Of a DNA stretch of 51,741 nt, positions 7,874 through 16,888 are shown piece after piece. Within the stretch, counting starts at the first letter, position 1. The number at the start of each line of letters is the position of its first letter. The DNA is taken from positions 1-51,741 of the forward strand of contig CAJXUS010000031.1 of the NCBI GenBank assembly GCA_913060675.1, written 5' to 3'. Origin of the DNA: an uncultured Rhodospirillales bacterium (GTDB taxonomy: Bacteria > Pseudomonadota > Alphaproteobacteria > Kiloniellales > Kiloniellaceae). The position numbers and the translations under genes are program-made. The notes under the pieces were generated by a model. It saw only the letters and a program-made list of their open reading frames with translations, ran no database searches and was not told where the DNA came from.

Positions 7874-9274
7874 TCATGCTGTGGCCCATAGTTTTTGTGC
7901 AGCACTCATGACCTGTTGTTTGCGAAAGAAGGCCTCATCCTCTTTGCCACCGTCATCACCCAACCAGGCTGCAAGCGGTTGGGTAACGTTAGAACAGCGG
8001 AAAATACCTGCACAGGATTTGATTTCCTGATCAAAGCGCACCTTGCTGATGTCTTTGATGTTGGTATGAAAAAGCTCTAGTAGGTCCTCGAACTCTTTTA
8101 AATCTCCCTGAACATTTTCGGCTGCGTTTAAGACGTTTTTTGCCAGGTGAATAGGTTGTCGGCCAAGCTCTGCTGATATCAAAGGGCGCGCCTCAAGCAT
8201 GCCCTCTCTGGAGCGTGCCGACCCAATGCAGGTATCCTGAAGGACGCCATAGCTAACACAGCGTTCTTTTTCGCCGATCATATAGGTGGAGAGGGCAATG
8301 ATATCAAAGTCGATGGGCTCCATATCATTGGCCAGACTATCAACCTGTCGGACAATATAATTATGATCTTCACCGTGAGTGACAGCATTTTGGAGCTCTT
8401 TAAACACTTTGATAAATCGTCTTTTGTCGAGCCTGTACAGGCTGTCAATGAGCCTGAATCCCGCAGATCTCGACAGGAAATAATCGATGTTTTCTGAGTG
8501 AAGCTTTAGTTTGTCGAGCAACTCAAGGATAAGACTTTCTTCTTTGGAATAATTTGGTGAATTGTCTTGGGCATTACCTGGGGAAGACTCTTTATTTTGA
8601 GTCTTGCGGTAATTCAGTGTCTCTTCGATTTCAGTGGCCCAGGCAAAAAGCTCACACACGGTTTTGTCGAGATAGACATGTTTATCATCAAACAGGATTT
8701 CCGGGTTGCGCCCTTTGTCGAGATAGTCTCGCTTCATCGGTTCATAAATATTTTTTTCGATTTGTTTGGTGCGAAGCCGGGCCATAAGCAAGTGACTTAC
8801 GAGCTCTCTCAAGCCCGAGGCGTAGGAGGGAGCAAAAAGACAAAGCGAAGGCACGGTCTCTTTTCGACGCCCTTTACCATGACCGGGATGGGATGGGTGT
8901 TGGCCCTGGATAAAGGAAAGTGTTTCTGCCAACTGATTACCGATAAATCCAACTAGCATGTTTTCAGCCTGTAGATGCTGATAATCATCGACTACAATTG
9001 GTTTCGCGGGTTTTTTGTTATAGAGCAAGGGCAATATTTTTTGCGAAATTAATTGCGCCAGTTCACTCCGACCGGGGTGGGATCCGACCTGCAGGCTATT
9101 AAGAAAATCGAGAAGGTCGGCAATAGCTTTACGGGATTTAGCGGTATCGTGAGTTTTCTCTACTGTAGCGCGTAGATCGCTAATGACCGCGACCACAGCA
9201 GCTTTAACGTCGCTGGAGGCCGATTGGCTGTCCAAGGAAGCAAAACGTTGTAACGATGGCAAGGGGGAAACCAC
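7874..9274 (-). CDS. Unknown 466-aa helical protein
   Basis: Not recognised. Almost entirely helical by composition, with long charged and Leu-rich segments and no transmembrane stretch or signal peptide. A Gly/His/Arg-rich loop (HPSHPGHGKGRRKE) lies near residue 130. The middle contains a short Asn/Ser-rich linker (KESSPGNAQDNSPNYS). No nucleotide-binding motif is visible. The GTG at 9274 is preferred because AGGAG lies seven bases upstream; an earlier in-frame TTG has nothing comparable. It is convergent with the LysR gene and divergent from the HAD gene. Function open. Confidence 0.75.
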   Translation of the reverse strand: MVSPLPSLQRFASLDSQSASSDVKAAVVAVISDLRATVEKTHDTAKSRKAIADLLDFLNSLQVGSHPGRSELAQLISQKILPLLYNKKPAKPIVVDDYQHLQAENMLVGFIGNQLAETLSFIQGQHPSHPGHGKGRRKETVPSLCLFAPSYASGLRELVSHLLMARLRTKQIEKNIYEPMKRDYLDKGRNPEILFDDKHVYLDKTVCELFAWATEIEETLNYRKTQNKESSPGNAQDNSPNYSKEESLILELLDKLKLHSENIDYFLSRSAGFRLIDSLYRLDKRRFIKVFKELQNAVTHGEDHNYIVRQVDSLANDMEPIDFDIIALSTYMIGEKERCVSYGVLQDTCIGSARSREGMLEARPLISAELGRQPIHLAKNVLNAAENVQGDLKEFEDLLELFHTNIKDISKVRFDQEIKSCAGIFRCSNVTQPLAAWLGDDGGKEDEAFFRKQQVMSAAQKLWATA

Positions 9275-9593
9275 ACGACAACTCCTACTATATGACAACA
9301 GGCCATGTTACCACACAAGAGCCAATTGAGTGTTAACAGGCAGTATTTGGAGGGGCTTCAGTTGGGTAGTTTTCAATATTGCCAAACGGAAGTTGGCGTA
9401 GTGTTTTGTTTTTTAATTGTATTTTTCTTTTAAGGATAATTTATTGAACGAAAAGAAAAAGAGGCGTTTTTGAACTCAGAGACTCGCATCTACTGGTTGT
9501 AACATGTGGAGTTTTGAGGGAAGGTTTAACCCGTATTCCAATGTCCTGCCGAGTAATCTTTCCCACTAATAAATTCTCAAACCAGGAGCCTTT
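9275..9593. other. Intergenic region between divergent genes
   Basis: About 320 bases between the divergent 466-aa and HAD genes. AT-rich around 9400-9450 and presumably carrying both promoters. I see no hidden gene, strong palindrome or RNA. Confidence 0.4.
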
Positions 9594-9599
9594 TTGCAA

Positions 9600-10265
9600 A
9601 TGCCGTTTCTACCTGACCGATTGCACGCCGTTGTCTTTGATATGGATGGGGTGTTGATTGATTCAGAAGCCCTCTATCAAAAATCGGCCATTGCAGCGGC
9701 GAAAGAATTTGGTTTTTTATTCAGTGAACAGCTACATCGGTCCATAATTGGTTTGCCTCAAGAAATCGGTGACAGTAAAATTCGAGAAGCTATGGGACCT
9801 GAATTCCCGTTTGAGAAATATAATCATCGCTATAGCCAGATTTTGGCCGCAGAATTTCAGCGCGATATACCGGTAAAGTCGGGTGTGCTAGAGCTACTTG
9901 CCTTGTTGATTACACTTGACATTCCCACAGCTGTAGCGACCTCGACATGCCGGGATCTCGCCAATGATCATTTGTCGCGGGCAGAATTGAGTCCTTACTT
10001 TAGCGCGATTGTAACGCGTGATGATGTGAGTAGGGGTAAGCCTGACCCAGAGCCCTATTTGTTGGCGGCGAAGACGTTAAACGTTGATCCTAAATATTGC
10101 CTAGCGCTGGAAGATTCCCACAATGGCGTAAGGTCTGCTCATGGTGCGGGAATGCAAACCATCATGGTGCCGGATATGCTCCCCGCAACCGAAGAAATTT
10201 CGTGCCTCTGTATCGCGGTAATGGACAATTTACATCAGGTGAGAGAGCACTTTGAAGTGAACTAG
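9600..10265 (+). CDS. HAD-superfamily hydrolase, phosphoglucomutase/phosphatase-like
   Basis: 221-aa haloacid-dehalogenase phosphohydrolase. Motif I is FDMDGVLIDSE with nucleophile Asp14 and acid/base Asp16. Motif II is the Thr/Ser in VATST, motif III the Lys in RGKPDPEPYL, and motif IV ALEDSHNGV. The helical cap between motif I and II is of the C1 type, as in beta-phosphoglucomutase and sugar-phosphate phosphatases. The substrate is unknown. AGGAG at 9584-9588 serves either this ATG (spacing 11) or a TTG at 9594 (spacing 5), so two extra residues are possible. Confidence 0.88.
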   Translation: MPFLPDRLHAVVFDMDGVLIDSEALYQKSAIAAAKEFGFLFSEQLHRSIIGLPQEIGDSKIREAMGPEFPFEKYNHRYSQILAAEFQRDIPVKSGVLELLALLITLDIPTAVATSTCRDLANDHLSRAELSPYFSAIVTRDDVSRGKPDPEPYLLAAKTLNVDPKYCLALEDSHNGVRSAHGAGMQTIMVPDMLPATEEISCLCIAVMDNLHQVREHFEVN

Positions 10266-10387
10266 GGTAAGATTATTATCAGAGTGCACTGTGCTTGGTC
10301 AGCCGAGGATAGAGTTAGAGATAGCAAGGCAATCCATAATATTATTATAAATGATTTCACCTGCGATCTACCCTTTGAAATTTGACT

Positions 10388-10960
10388 TTATCGGGCATTT
10401 TCTGGTTTGAAATGTCGTTCTGATTTCATATAGTCACGGGCTTCGTTTCCGCGTCTCGTGGCAATCAAAAGCCCATTAGGACTGTCATCTTCTTCTCTTA
10501 TGTATAAGGGAGCCATGAAACGCTCAATTCGGAGCAGGCGGTGGTCGTAATCCCAAGTAATATCTTGAGCAACTTGGTGGCCTTGATCTAAGGCTTGTAC
10601 ATAGTATTTTACCAACGCCTGACTATAATAATCTGGGGTGAGGTCTTCAATGAAATGATCCGCGACATAACCCAGGGTGCGGTTGATAACTTCTTCACCA
10701 GTCAATCGGATTTTGAAAACCTTGGAGCCGCTGCTCAGGCGTTCTACCAAACAGATATGGGGTAAACATTCGGGCATGTCAGTGGGGCAGATTTTATTTT
10801 TTTTAAAGGGCCCGGTCCCCTTTGCCGAAGCAAAGGCGCAATCGCGCACTCGGGTCAAAATCTCGGATTGAAGAGCCTCTAACGGCTTGTCTTCCACTGT
10901 GATGATCTTGTCTTCTTCGACCATATCTGGTGCAATCATACTGCTAACGTCAGAATGCAC
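10388..10960 (-). CDS. PAS domain protein (PAS_5-like)
   Basis: 190-aa soluble protein. Residues ~70-180 fit the alphaproteobacterial PAS_5 type: CLPHICLVERLSSGSKVFKIRLTG at the start, LGYVADHFIEDLTPDYY in the middle, and RIERFMAPLYIREEDDSPNGLLIA as the last strands. Such proteins carry a lone sensory PAS fold with no output domain and probably act through a partner. The start is uncertain: this GTG has no clear ribosome site, and ATG codons at residues 8 and 13 are alternatives. Confidence 0.7.
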   Translation of the reverse strand: MHSDVSSMIAPDMVEEDKIITVEDKPLEALQSEILTRVRDCAFASAKGTGPFKKNKICPTDMPECLPHICLVERLSSGSKVFKIRLTGEEVINRTLGYVADHFIEDLTPDYYSQALVKYYVQALDQGHQVAQDITWDYDHRLLRIERFMAPLYIREEDDSPNGLLIATRRGNEARDYMKSERHFKPENAR

Positions 10961-11047
10961 TTTAACAGATCAACGTAAAATAGGGCACAAAATATGGTTT
11001 AGTAATGCTTTATAGCCGCCGATGGAGATGATGTTGTTTACTTTTTT

Positions 11048-12226
11048 TCACAGGGAATCCTGGTCTTTATTGGGTAATAGAAGGACGTCGTAGAGAAGTA
11101 AAAGTAAGGGTAGGGAACACAACACCGTAATAATTACGACGGCCTCCAAATTTTTGCCAAAACATGCAAAAAGTATAATCAACATGGTGCCCATGATTTT
11201 CTGTATCAGGAATAATCGTGATGACCGGTATCGAGGTGAGTTGATTACTTGGAGTAACGCGATCCCTATTTCAAATAATCCGTAGCCAGCCAGAAGAATG
11301 GTCAAGGTTGCTTCTGTTATAGGGAAGGTCTCAATTTCTGATATAAGCCGCATGATCCCAATGCCGATAGCAACAACACCAAGTAAAAGGGGGAGGTGGC
11401 TATAAATATAGGGTTGTCCTGATCGTAAATTTTGCTTTTGTTCCGCGCTATTAACGATTACGTGGCCATCTAACAGTCTGAAGTAACGCCACCAGAGAGT
11501 AACTGCCAATACAAAGGAGAGGACGGCTACAGCGATGCTGTGTCCGTTCCAGGTTAGATTTTCAAGCCCGTTTACAACGGCAAATATGTTTTCCCCTAGC
11601 ACGATAATCGTGAACAGTCCAAAGCGTTCGGGGATATGTTCTACGTTGATTTGCGTTCCCGTGTGCTGGGTTTTCCATATGTACCAGGGTACGGCGAGCT
11701 CAATACTTAATATCCCAAGCCAAATCCAATATCTTTCAACGCCGCCCAATAAAAGTGACCCACCCCAAGCCAGAGCCCCGAGACCAAAACCGACAAGGTA
11801 TATTTTTAAGAATCCCCTGGCTTGAGGGACATGGATAAAAGCCCGACCAAGAAGTCCGAGGAGAACTAATCTTGAACTGAGATAGGCAAGGCCAAAGGCA
11901 AACCCGTGCCCATGTGCCACATTATGGACCTCAACGGCCATGGCAATGAGGGCGAACATATTGAAAAAGGTGAAAGTTCGAAAAACCGGATCGTCGCTAT
12001 CAAAGCGGGTCGAATAGATTGTATGGCCGCACCAAACCCAAAATACGAGAACAAATAATCCCGCATATACCAGTCCATCATGGATGCTTTGTGCAACGAC
12101 CAGAAGGTGCCCGACTTGTGCAATGGCCGCGACCAGAACAAGATCAAAAAACAGCTCAAGCCAGGTGGCATGACGGTCTTCATTATGAATACGTAATCTT
12201 GGCGGAATGAAGAATTTGGCGAACAT
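11048..12226 (-). CDS. Low-temperature-requirement A (LtrA) family membrane protein
   Basis: 392-aa polytopic inner-membrane protein with about ten to twelve hydrophobic helices. The N-terminus HATWLELFFDLVLVAAIAQV is the LtrA family hallmark. FGLFTIIVLGENIFAVVNGL in the middle and LWWRYFRLLDG are the other conserved blocks. LtrA was first linked to growth of Listeria at low temperature; the biochemical role is not settled. AGGAAAG lies upstream of the ATG. It probably has its own promoter, since a strong hairpin separates it from the isochorismatase gene that points toward it. Confidence 0.88.
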   Translation of the reverse strand: MFAKFFIPPRLRIHNEDRHATWLELFFDLVLVAAIAQVGHLLVVAQSIHDGLVYAGLFVLVFWVWCGHTIYSTRFDSDDPVFRTFTFFNMFALIAMAVEVHNVAHGHGFAFGLAYLSSRLVLLGLLGRAFIHVPQARGFLKIYLVGFGLGALAWGGSLLLGGVERYWIWLGILSIELAVPWYIWKTQHTGTQINVEHIPERFGLFTIIVLGENIFAVVNGLENLTWNGHSIAVAVLSFVLAVTLWWRYFRLLDGHVIVNSAEQKQNLRSGQPYIYSHLPLLLGVVAIGIGIMRLISEIETFPITEATLTILLAGYGLFEIGIALLQVINSPRYRSSRLFLIQKIMGTMLIILFACFGKNLEAVVIITVLCSLPLLLLLYDVLLLPNKDQDSL

Positions 12227-12282
12227 GGCCTGATCTTTCCTGAATTTTTAATCGATACTGGAACTTGTGTGTTGGGGAACTT

Positions 12283-12318
12283 GAAGAACTGGGACACAAT
12301 CCTGTGCCCCAATTCTTC
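12283..12318 (-). terminator. Terminator of the isochorismatase/pirin transcript
   Basis: Long hairpin: 12283-12298 pairs with 12303-12318 over 16 positions with two mismatches and a 4-base loop. It lies just past the isochorismatase stop, upstream of the LtrA gene on the same strand. Confidence 0.65.
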
Positions 12319-12345
12319 AGATGCAGGTTCCGAAATGCTTAAGGA

Positions 12346-13002
12346 TTATGAACGTGTCTTTGCCCGTTCCGGTGCGCCGTGCAACATTGTGAAAGCATAA
12401 TCAACGCCCATGCCGTACCCGCCGCTGTGTTCCATAACGATACCGAGAATATCGTTGTAGGTTTCCTTACGGGCCCAGTCTCTTTGGAACTCAAGGATGG
12501 TTTGCTGCCATGTCATCGGGATGGCACCGGCTTGGATCATGCGCTGAACGGCCATGTCGTGAACTTCTTTGGTGGTACCGCCACAACAATCGGTGACAAA
12601 ATATACCTCGTAGCCTTCATCGAGGGCACAGATCGCCGGGAAGGTAACACAAACTTCGGTCCACAGGCCGGTAAGGACCAATTTTTTACGATCGGTCGCT
12701 TTTACGGCGTCAACAAATCCCTGATCTTCCCATGAATTCATGCTGGAACGCTCAACCGCTTCTTGTCCCTCAAGGGCGTCGACAAGTTCTGGCCAGGTCG
12801 GGCCGCTAAAACTCTGGGTTTCGACAGTAGAAAGAACCGTTGGTACGTTGAAGAGTTTACAAGCTTTTGCAAGACCGACAGTGTTGTTCTTAACGGTCTG
12901 GATATCGTGGCTGTTTACGCCAAATCCCATCTGCGGTTGATGATCAATAAAGGCAACAACACAATTGTGTGGGGTTAACATTTTTTCGGTACTGGCAGTC
13001 AT
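12346..13002 (-). CDS. Isochorismatase-family cysteine hydrolase (YcaC-like)
   Basis: 218-aa cytoplasmic hydrolase. The Asp in VVAFIDHQPQM (Asp20), a Lys in the strand RKKLVLTG and Cys118 in GLWTEVCV form the expected Asp-Lys-Cys triad. Long N- and C-terminal blocks (MTWQQTILEFQRDWAR) match the YcaC-like branch, whose substrates are unknown. It follows the pirin gene by 105 bases on the same strand and faces a LysR gene across the shared promoter. Isochorismatase-like and pirin genes are often paired under a LysR regulator. Confidence 0.88.
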   Translation of the reverse strand: MTASTEKMLTPHNCVVAFIDHQPQMGFGVNSHDIQTVKNNTVGLAKACKLFNVPTVLSTVETQSFSGPTWPELVDALEGQEAVERSSMNSWEDQGFVDAVKATDRKKLVLTGLWTEVCVTFPAICALDEGYEVYFVTDCCGGTTKEVHDMAVQRMIQAGAIPMTWQQTILEFQRDWARKETYNDILGIVMEHSGGYGMGVDYAFTMLHGAPERAKTRS

Positions 13003-13107
13003 TTTAAATTCCTGTAAATTGAAAGTTCAAAATCGAGGCGTGAAGAGAAATATCCCCAGATCTTCGACGCAGGTTCTTTTCTGGGTTAAGGCTTTTGACG
13101 AAAGGAG

Positions 13108-13815
13108 TTAGAAAGTTGAGGTCATGTCGAACAACAGCACTTCACTTTTGGCAGTTGCTTTCAATTCAATAATATCTTCACCTTCGATGGCAGCACCGTC
13201 ACCGCTGCTCATTTCTGTACCATTGAGGGTAAAGTCTCCTTTTACGGCTTGGACCCAGATAAGACGGTTTGACTTGGGTTGATGGCGGACTGTCTCTCCC
13301 TCCGGGACAATCGAGGTATACAGCTCGACATCCTGAGAAATTAAAACGGATCCATCTCGACCATCCGGACTGCCGACAAGGCGGAGTTGCCCGGTTTTTT
13401 CTTCATCGGTGAAGCTTTTTTGGTCGTAAGACGGATGCAGGCCCTGCTTTTTGGGTTCAATCCAGATTTGCAAAAAATGAACGCGATCCGATTGGGAATG
13501 ATTGTATTCACTGTGCCTAATTCCGGTCCCAGCACTAATACGTTGCACGTCGCCAGGGCGAATTACCGATCCGTTATCAAGGGTATCGTTATGTTCCAGC
13601 CCACCATCGATAACGTAAGAGATAATCTCCATGTCCCTGTGTCCGTGTGAGGGAAATCCTCGCCCAGGTTGTACGCGGTCTTCATTGATGACGCGCAAGG
13701 GACCAAACCCCATATGGTTGGGATCGTAATAGTTGGCAAAGGAGAAAGTATGATGGCTGTTAAGCCAGCCATGACTGGCAACACCACGTTCTTCGCTTCT
13801 TCTAATTTTAATCAT
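13108..13815 (-). CDS. Pirin family protein (YhhW/quercetinase-like)
   Basis: 235-aa bicupin. Metal ligands are in place: His57 and His59 (PSHGHRDMEI), His101 and Glu103 (IRHSEYNHS), the same spacing as Escherichia coli YhhW, which has quercetin dioxygenase activity in vitro. The N-terminus RSEERGVASHGWLNSHHTFSF is typical. It is probably the first gene of a two-gene operon with the isochorismatase and divergent from the LysR gene at 13946. The real substrate is unknown. Confidence 0.9.
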   Translation of the reverse strand: MIKIRRSEERGVASHGWLNSHHTFSFANYYDPNHMGFGPLRVINEDRVQPGRGFPSHGHRDMEIISYVIDGGLEHNDTLDNGSVIRPGDVQRISAGTGIRHSEYNHSQSDRVHFLQIWIEPKKQGLHPSYDQKSFTDEEKTGQLRLVGSPDGRDGSVLISQDVELYTSIVPEGETVRHQPKSNRLIWVQAVKGDFTLNGTEMSSGDGAAIEGEDIIELKATAKSEVLLFDMTSTF

Positions 13816-13874
13816 TACAGCACTCCAGGCATGTTGTTGTCTTGGAGAACAAGGTAATCACTTGATAAACAGTT

Positions 13875-13920
13875 GACAATCCGCAATATTTATGACACAT
13901 TGTCTCGCAAATAGATACAA
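13875..13920. promoter_or_regulatory. Candidate LysR operator, pirin/LysR intergenic
   Basis: In the 130-base divergent promoter, TTGTCTC (13900-13906) and GATACAA (13914-13920) form an inverted repeat with one mismatch and 7-base spacing. GACAAT (13875-13880) and ATTGTC (13899-13904) form a second. Such dyads are typical of LysR binding; the assignment is an inference from position and symmetry. Confidence 0.4.
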
Positions 13921-13945
13921 TAGAAGTAAGCTTAAGAGGTGGGTT

Positions 13946-14857
13946 ATGGGAAAATTTAGTCACAACTACGCCTTCATTGGTGTGGTGGAACACGGCAGTT
14001 TTGCCGAAGCCGCTCGCCATATGGGATTGTCTCGTTCTCAGGTAAACAAGTCCGTTATTGCCCTCGAAGACAGTCTTGGTGTTCAGCTTTTGGTGCGTAC
14101 AACCCGAACAGTCAGCCCGACGCCCAGCGGAGAAGCTTATTATGAAAAAATACGGCGGGTTATTTCTGATCTGGAAGATGCTGAACGGGCAATTTCTGAA
14201 GATGATGAAGAGCCCCGCGGTACACTCAGACTCAATGCTCCGATGTCATTTGGCTCGTTACATCTTGGCACTGCTCTGACCGATTTTCTCTGTCTCTATC
14301 CTAATCTAAGCGTGGAATTAAGCCTGAACGATCGCATCGTCGATCCCGTGAGTGAGGGCTATGACGCCACGATCAGGATTGCCGAATTAAATGAAAATCC
14401 TTCCCTGATCGACCATCCGATTGTCAAGGCGCGTCGGTACTTCCTCGCTTCTCCTGATTTTTTGAAAAAACACGGCCCCATCGAGGACCCCGAGCAATTG
14501 AAATCCATCCCCTGTCTGCACTATGGAACCCTTGGTAAGGGGCATAGCTGGCGGGTCATTGGCAATGATAAAACCCATACCATTCAGGTCAACGGGGTGA
14601 TGTGTGCCAACAATGGTGAAGTGTTGTGCGAGGCTGCTAAGAAAGGGTTGGGTGTTACCTTCTTGCCGACCTTCATCGCAGGGCCAGCCTTGCAAAGTGG
14701 GGCGTTAGTCCGCGTGCTTACGGATTATACCTCCCCCGAAATTCATCTGATGATGCTCTACCCCCCCAACCGTCATCTCGCCCCAAAGATCAAACGCTTG
14801 ATTGATTTCCTCTATGACCGCTTTGGTGGTCGTCCTTATTGGGATTTGTTTGAGTAG
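13946..14857 (+). CDS. LysR-family regulator
   Basis: 303-aa LysR factor. The helix-turn-helix covers HGSFAEAARHMGLSRSQVNK. The effector domain starts around GTLRLNAPMSFGSLHLG, and the block VSEGYDATIRIAEL is typical of the CrgA/DmlR-like subgroup. The ATG at 13946 is chosen because AAGAGGTGGG precedes it; an earlier in-frame ATG at 13892 would run through the operator region. It is divergent from pirin/isochorismatase and probably regulates them. A 10-bp hairpin follows. Confidence 0.9.
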   Translation: MGKFSHNYAFIGVVEHGSFAEAARHMGLSRSQVNKSVIALEDSLGVQLLVRTTRTVSPTPSGEAYYEKIRRVISDLEDAERAISEDDEEPRGTLRLNAPMSFGSLHLGTALTDFLCLYPNLSVELSLNDRIVDPVSEGYDATIRIAELNENPSLIDHPIVKARRYFLASPDFLKKHGPIEDPEQLKSIPCLHYGTLGKGHSWRVIGNDKTHTIQVNGVMCANNGEVLCEAAKKGLGVTFLPTFIAGPALQSGALVRVLTDYTSPEIHLMMLYPPNRHLAPKIKRLIDFLYDRFGGRPYWDLFE

Positions 14858-15205
14858 GGGGCAGAGGACGGCCTTTTAGTTCTATACAGAAATCTTGAAT
14901 AGAGCGGGGATGATTTTTCACGCTCTATTCACTTCTGCTTTGTACAGCGCATATGGTTCAATGATCGGGTAAGAAGAAGCCTTGCTTTAAGCGGGCCAAT
15001 TTACATTAGCAATCTCTCAGTTTGAAAACCCACGTTATCCTGATCTTCAGGTTTTAAAGGTGGTTACTTTACAGGGTTTAGAAGGTTTCTCTTTTAAAAG
15101 GAATTCATGATGCTGGCAGAAAATTGCATCCATAATCAGGGCAAATAACCGTGAAATAAATTTTGTGAAAGAACCCTGCAATCACTGATACGAAGGAGAG
15201 CCGTA
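14858..15205. other. Intergenic region before the peroxidase gene
   Basis: About 350 bases. It holds the terminator of the LysR gene and then presumably the peroxidase promoter. No gene or further structure was recognised. Confidence 0.4.
14897..14930 (+). terminator. Terminator after the LysR gene
   Basis: Perfect 10-bp stem GAATAGAGCG (14897-14906) with CGCTCTATTC (14921-14930) and a 14-base loop, 40 bases after the LysR stop. Confidence 0.65.
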
Positions 15206-16777
15206 ATGTCTGTATCCATAAAGGATTTACTCGCAAAAATTGGGCATGAACTTGTGCCTGATCTCGCGAGCAAGTTTGCAATTAATACTTTTGCCAAGGC
15301 GACCACCCCTCGGCCGAGACCCTATAGCCTGTGGTCTGATCAAAAGGGAAAAATATGCGATTATACTTCTTGGCCCTCCCTGACAGATCGCACGTTTTCC
15401 GGTCGTCATCTCAGGGCTGCAGAAGAAAGTTACACGGCCGGATTACCCGAAGATGCACCCTATGATGGTACGGGGCCAGGTGAACATGGTGTTATTACTG
15501 GTCTTTTTAAACGGACTGAAACCGTAACTTGTCCGCGATCAAGCCTCTTGTTTCCGACTTTCGCTCAGTGGTTTACCGATAGTTTCCTTCGCGCTGATTC
15601 TGCAGATAGACGGAAAAACACCTCAAATCATGAGATTGATCTCTGTCAGATCTATGGCTTAACCGAAGAGACAGCGAACCTGCTTCGAACCAAAAGTGGT
15701 GGCAAGCTCAAAAGCCAAATGGTAGGGACAGAAGAATACCCTGATAATCTGTTCGACAGTAATGGCGAAGTAAAGTCGGAATATGTTGATTTACCCTATG
15801 TAAAAAATAAAAAATACGCGAGTATTATAAATAGCTTCAATGACGCTGAAACCCGCAAAAAAAACTATTTTGCCACCGGGTTGGAACGCGGTAATTCAAC
15901 GGTTGGCTATGCTGCTATCAGCACCTTATTTCTTAGAGAACACAACCGGCTTTGTGATGAGTTAAACGCACGTAACCCCTCCTGGAATGGGGATGATGAA
16001 CGTTTGTTCCAAACCGCACGGAACATCAATATCGTACTATTACTTAAAATCGTGGTTGAAGATTACATAAACCATATTTCCCCCATAAAATCCTCGATTT
16101 TTAAGCTTGATAATTCTTATGCCGAAGAAGAAGAGTGGTATCGCACTAACTGGATGGCTGTTGAGTTTGATCTCTTGTATCGCTGGCACGGGCTTGTCCC
16201 CAACACCATGACTTTTGGCGGCACCACTCTTGCGCCATCAGAATTCATGATCAAAAACGATGCCATGATCGAAAAGGGATTGGGCGTGATCCTTGACGGT
16301 AGCTCGAAACAACGCGCGGGCAAGATCTGCTTACACAATACGCCTGACTTCTTACTGAAAGCAGAGCACGCCGCCATTAAAATGGGGCGCGATTACCGCT
16401 TGAGATCTTTCAACGAATACCGGGTGCAATTTGGCTTGGACGAGCTCGACGATTACGATGACCTAACCTCGGACAAGGAACTTGGGGCCGAGCTAAAAGC
16501 GCTTTACGGTGACATCGACAATCTTGAATTCTTTATCGGGCTTTTTGCGGAGCAAGGCGACGACAATGAATTGTTCGGGGATCTGATGTTGAGCATGGTA
16601 GCGTCGGATGCTTTCACTCAAGCTCTGACCAATCCTTTGTTATCAAAGCATGTGTTTAACAAAGATACCTTCACCAAATACGGAATGAAAGTGATCAAGA
16701 ACACGGGCTCTCTTGCCGATCTGGTGGAGCGAAACGTGGATAATCCGGAAACGGTAAAGGCTTCGTTCAAGTTTTAG
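15206..16777 (+). CDS. Cyclooxygenase-like animal-type haem peroxidase
   Basis: 523-aa haem enzyme of the animal peroxidase superfamily. By motif order it is closest to prostaglandin G/H synthases: NHEIDLCQIYG (141-151), GGKLKSQMVGTEEYP (165-179), LFLREHNRLCDEL (241-253), LLYRWHGLVPNTM (324-335). His328 fits the proximal haem ligand, and Tyr325 aligns with cyclooxygenase Tyr385, the radical-forming residue. The distal Gln is kept (Gln121, FAQWFT), but the residue aligned with distal His207 is Asp125, which is odd. The EGF and membrane-binding parts of animal enzymes and a signal peptide are absent. AAGGAGAG precedes the ATG. Stands alone. It could be a fatty-acid dioxygenase or a peroxidase. 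Confidence 0.85.
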   Translation: MSVSIKDLLAKIGHELVPDLASKFAINTFAKATTPRPRPYSLWSDQKGKICDYTSWPSLTDRTFSGRHLRAAEESYTAGLPEDAPYDGTGPGEHGVITGLFKRTETVTCPRSSLLFPTFAQWFTDSFLRADSADRRKNTSNHEIDLCQIYGLTEETANLLRTKSGGKLKSQMVGTEEYPDNLFDSNGEVKSEYVDLPYVKNKKYASIINSFNDAETRKKNYFATGLERGNSTVGYAAISTLFLREHNRLCDELNARNPSWNGDDERLFQTARNINIVLLLKIVVEDYINHISPIKSSIFKLDNSYAEEEEWYRTNWMAVEFDLLYRWHGLVPNTMTFGGTTLAPSEFMIKNDAMIEKGLGVILDGSSKQRAGKICLHNTPDFLLKAEHAAIKMGRDYRLRSFNEYRVQFGLDELDDYDDLTSDKELGAELKALYGDIDNLEFFIGLFAEQGDDNELFGDLMLSMVASDAFTQALTNPLLSKHVFNKDTFTKYGMKVIKNTGSLADLVERNVDNPETVKASFKF

Positions 16778-16835
16778 GTATTGTCTAGCGGTATTGATCT
16801 AGAAATTATCTGATAAATACGAGTGTAGAAGTAAG

Positions 16836-16860
16836 GGGGAGAAATTCATTACTTCTCCCC
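16836..16860. terminator. Bidirectional terminator
   Basis: GGGGAGAA (16836-16843) pairs perfectly with TTCTCCCC (16853-16860) over a 9-base loop, between the convergent peroxidase and lipoprotein genes. Confidence 0.7.
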
Positions 16861-16888
16861 TCCTTAAATTTAGGCTTTTAACCCGAAA

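Noticed and set aside
11535..11825. Plus-strand 96-aa frame
   Set aside because: Shadow of the LtrA gene on the opposite strand; composition not protein-like.
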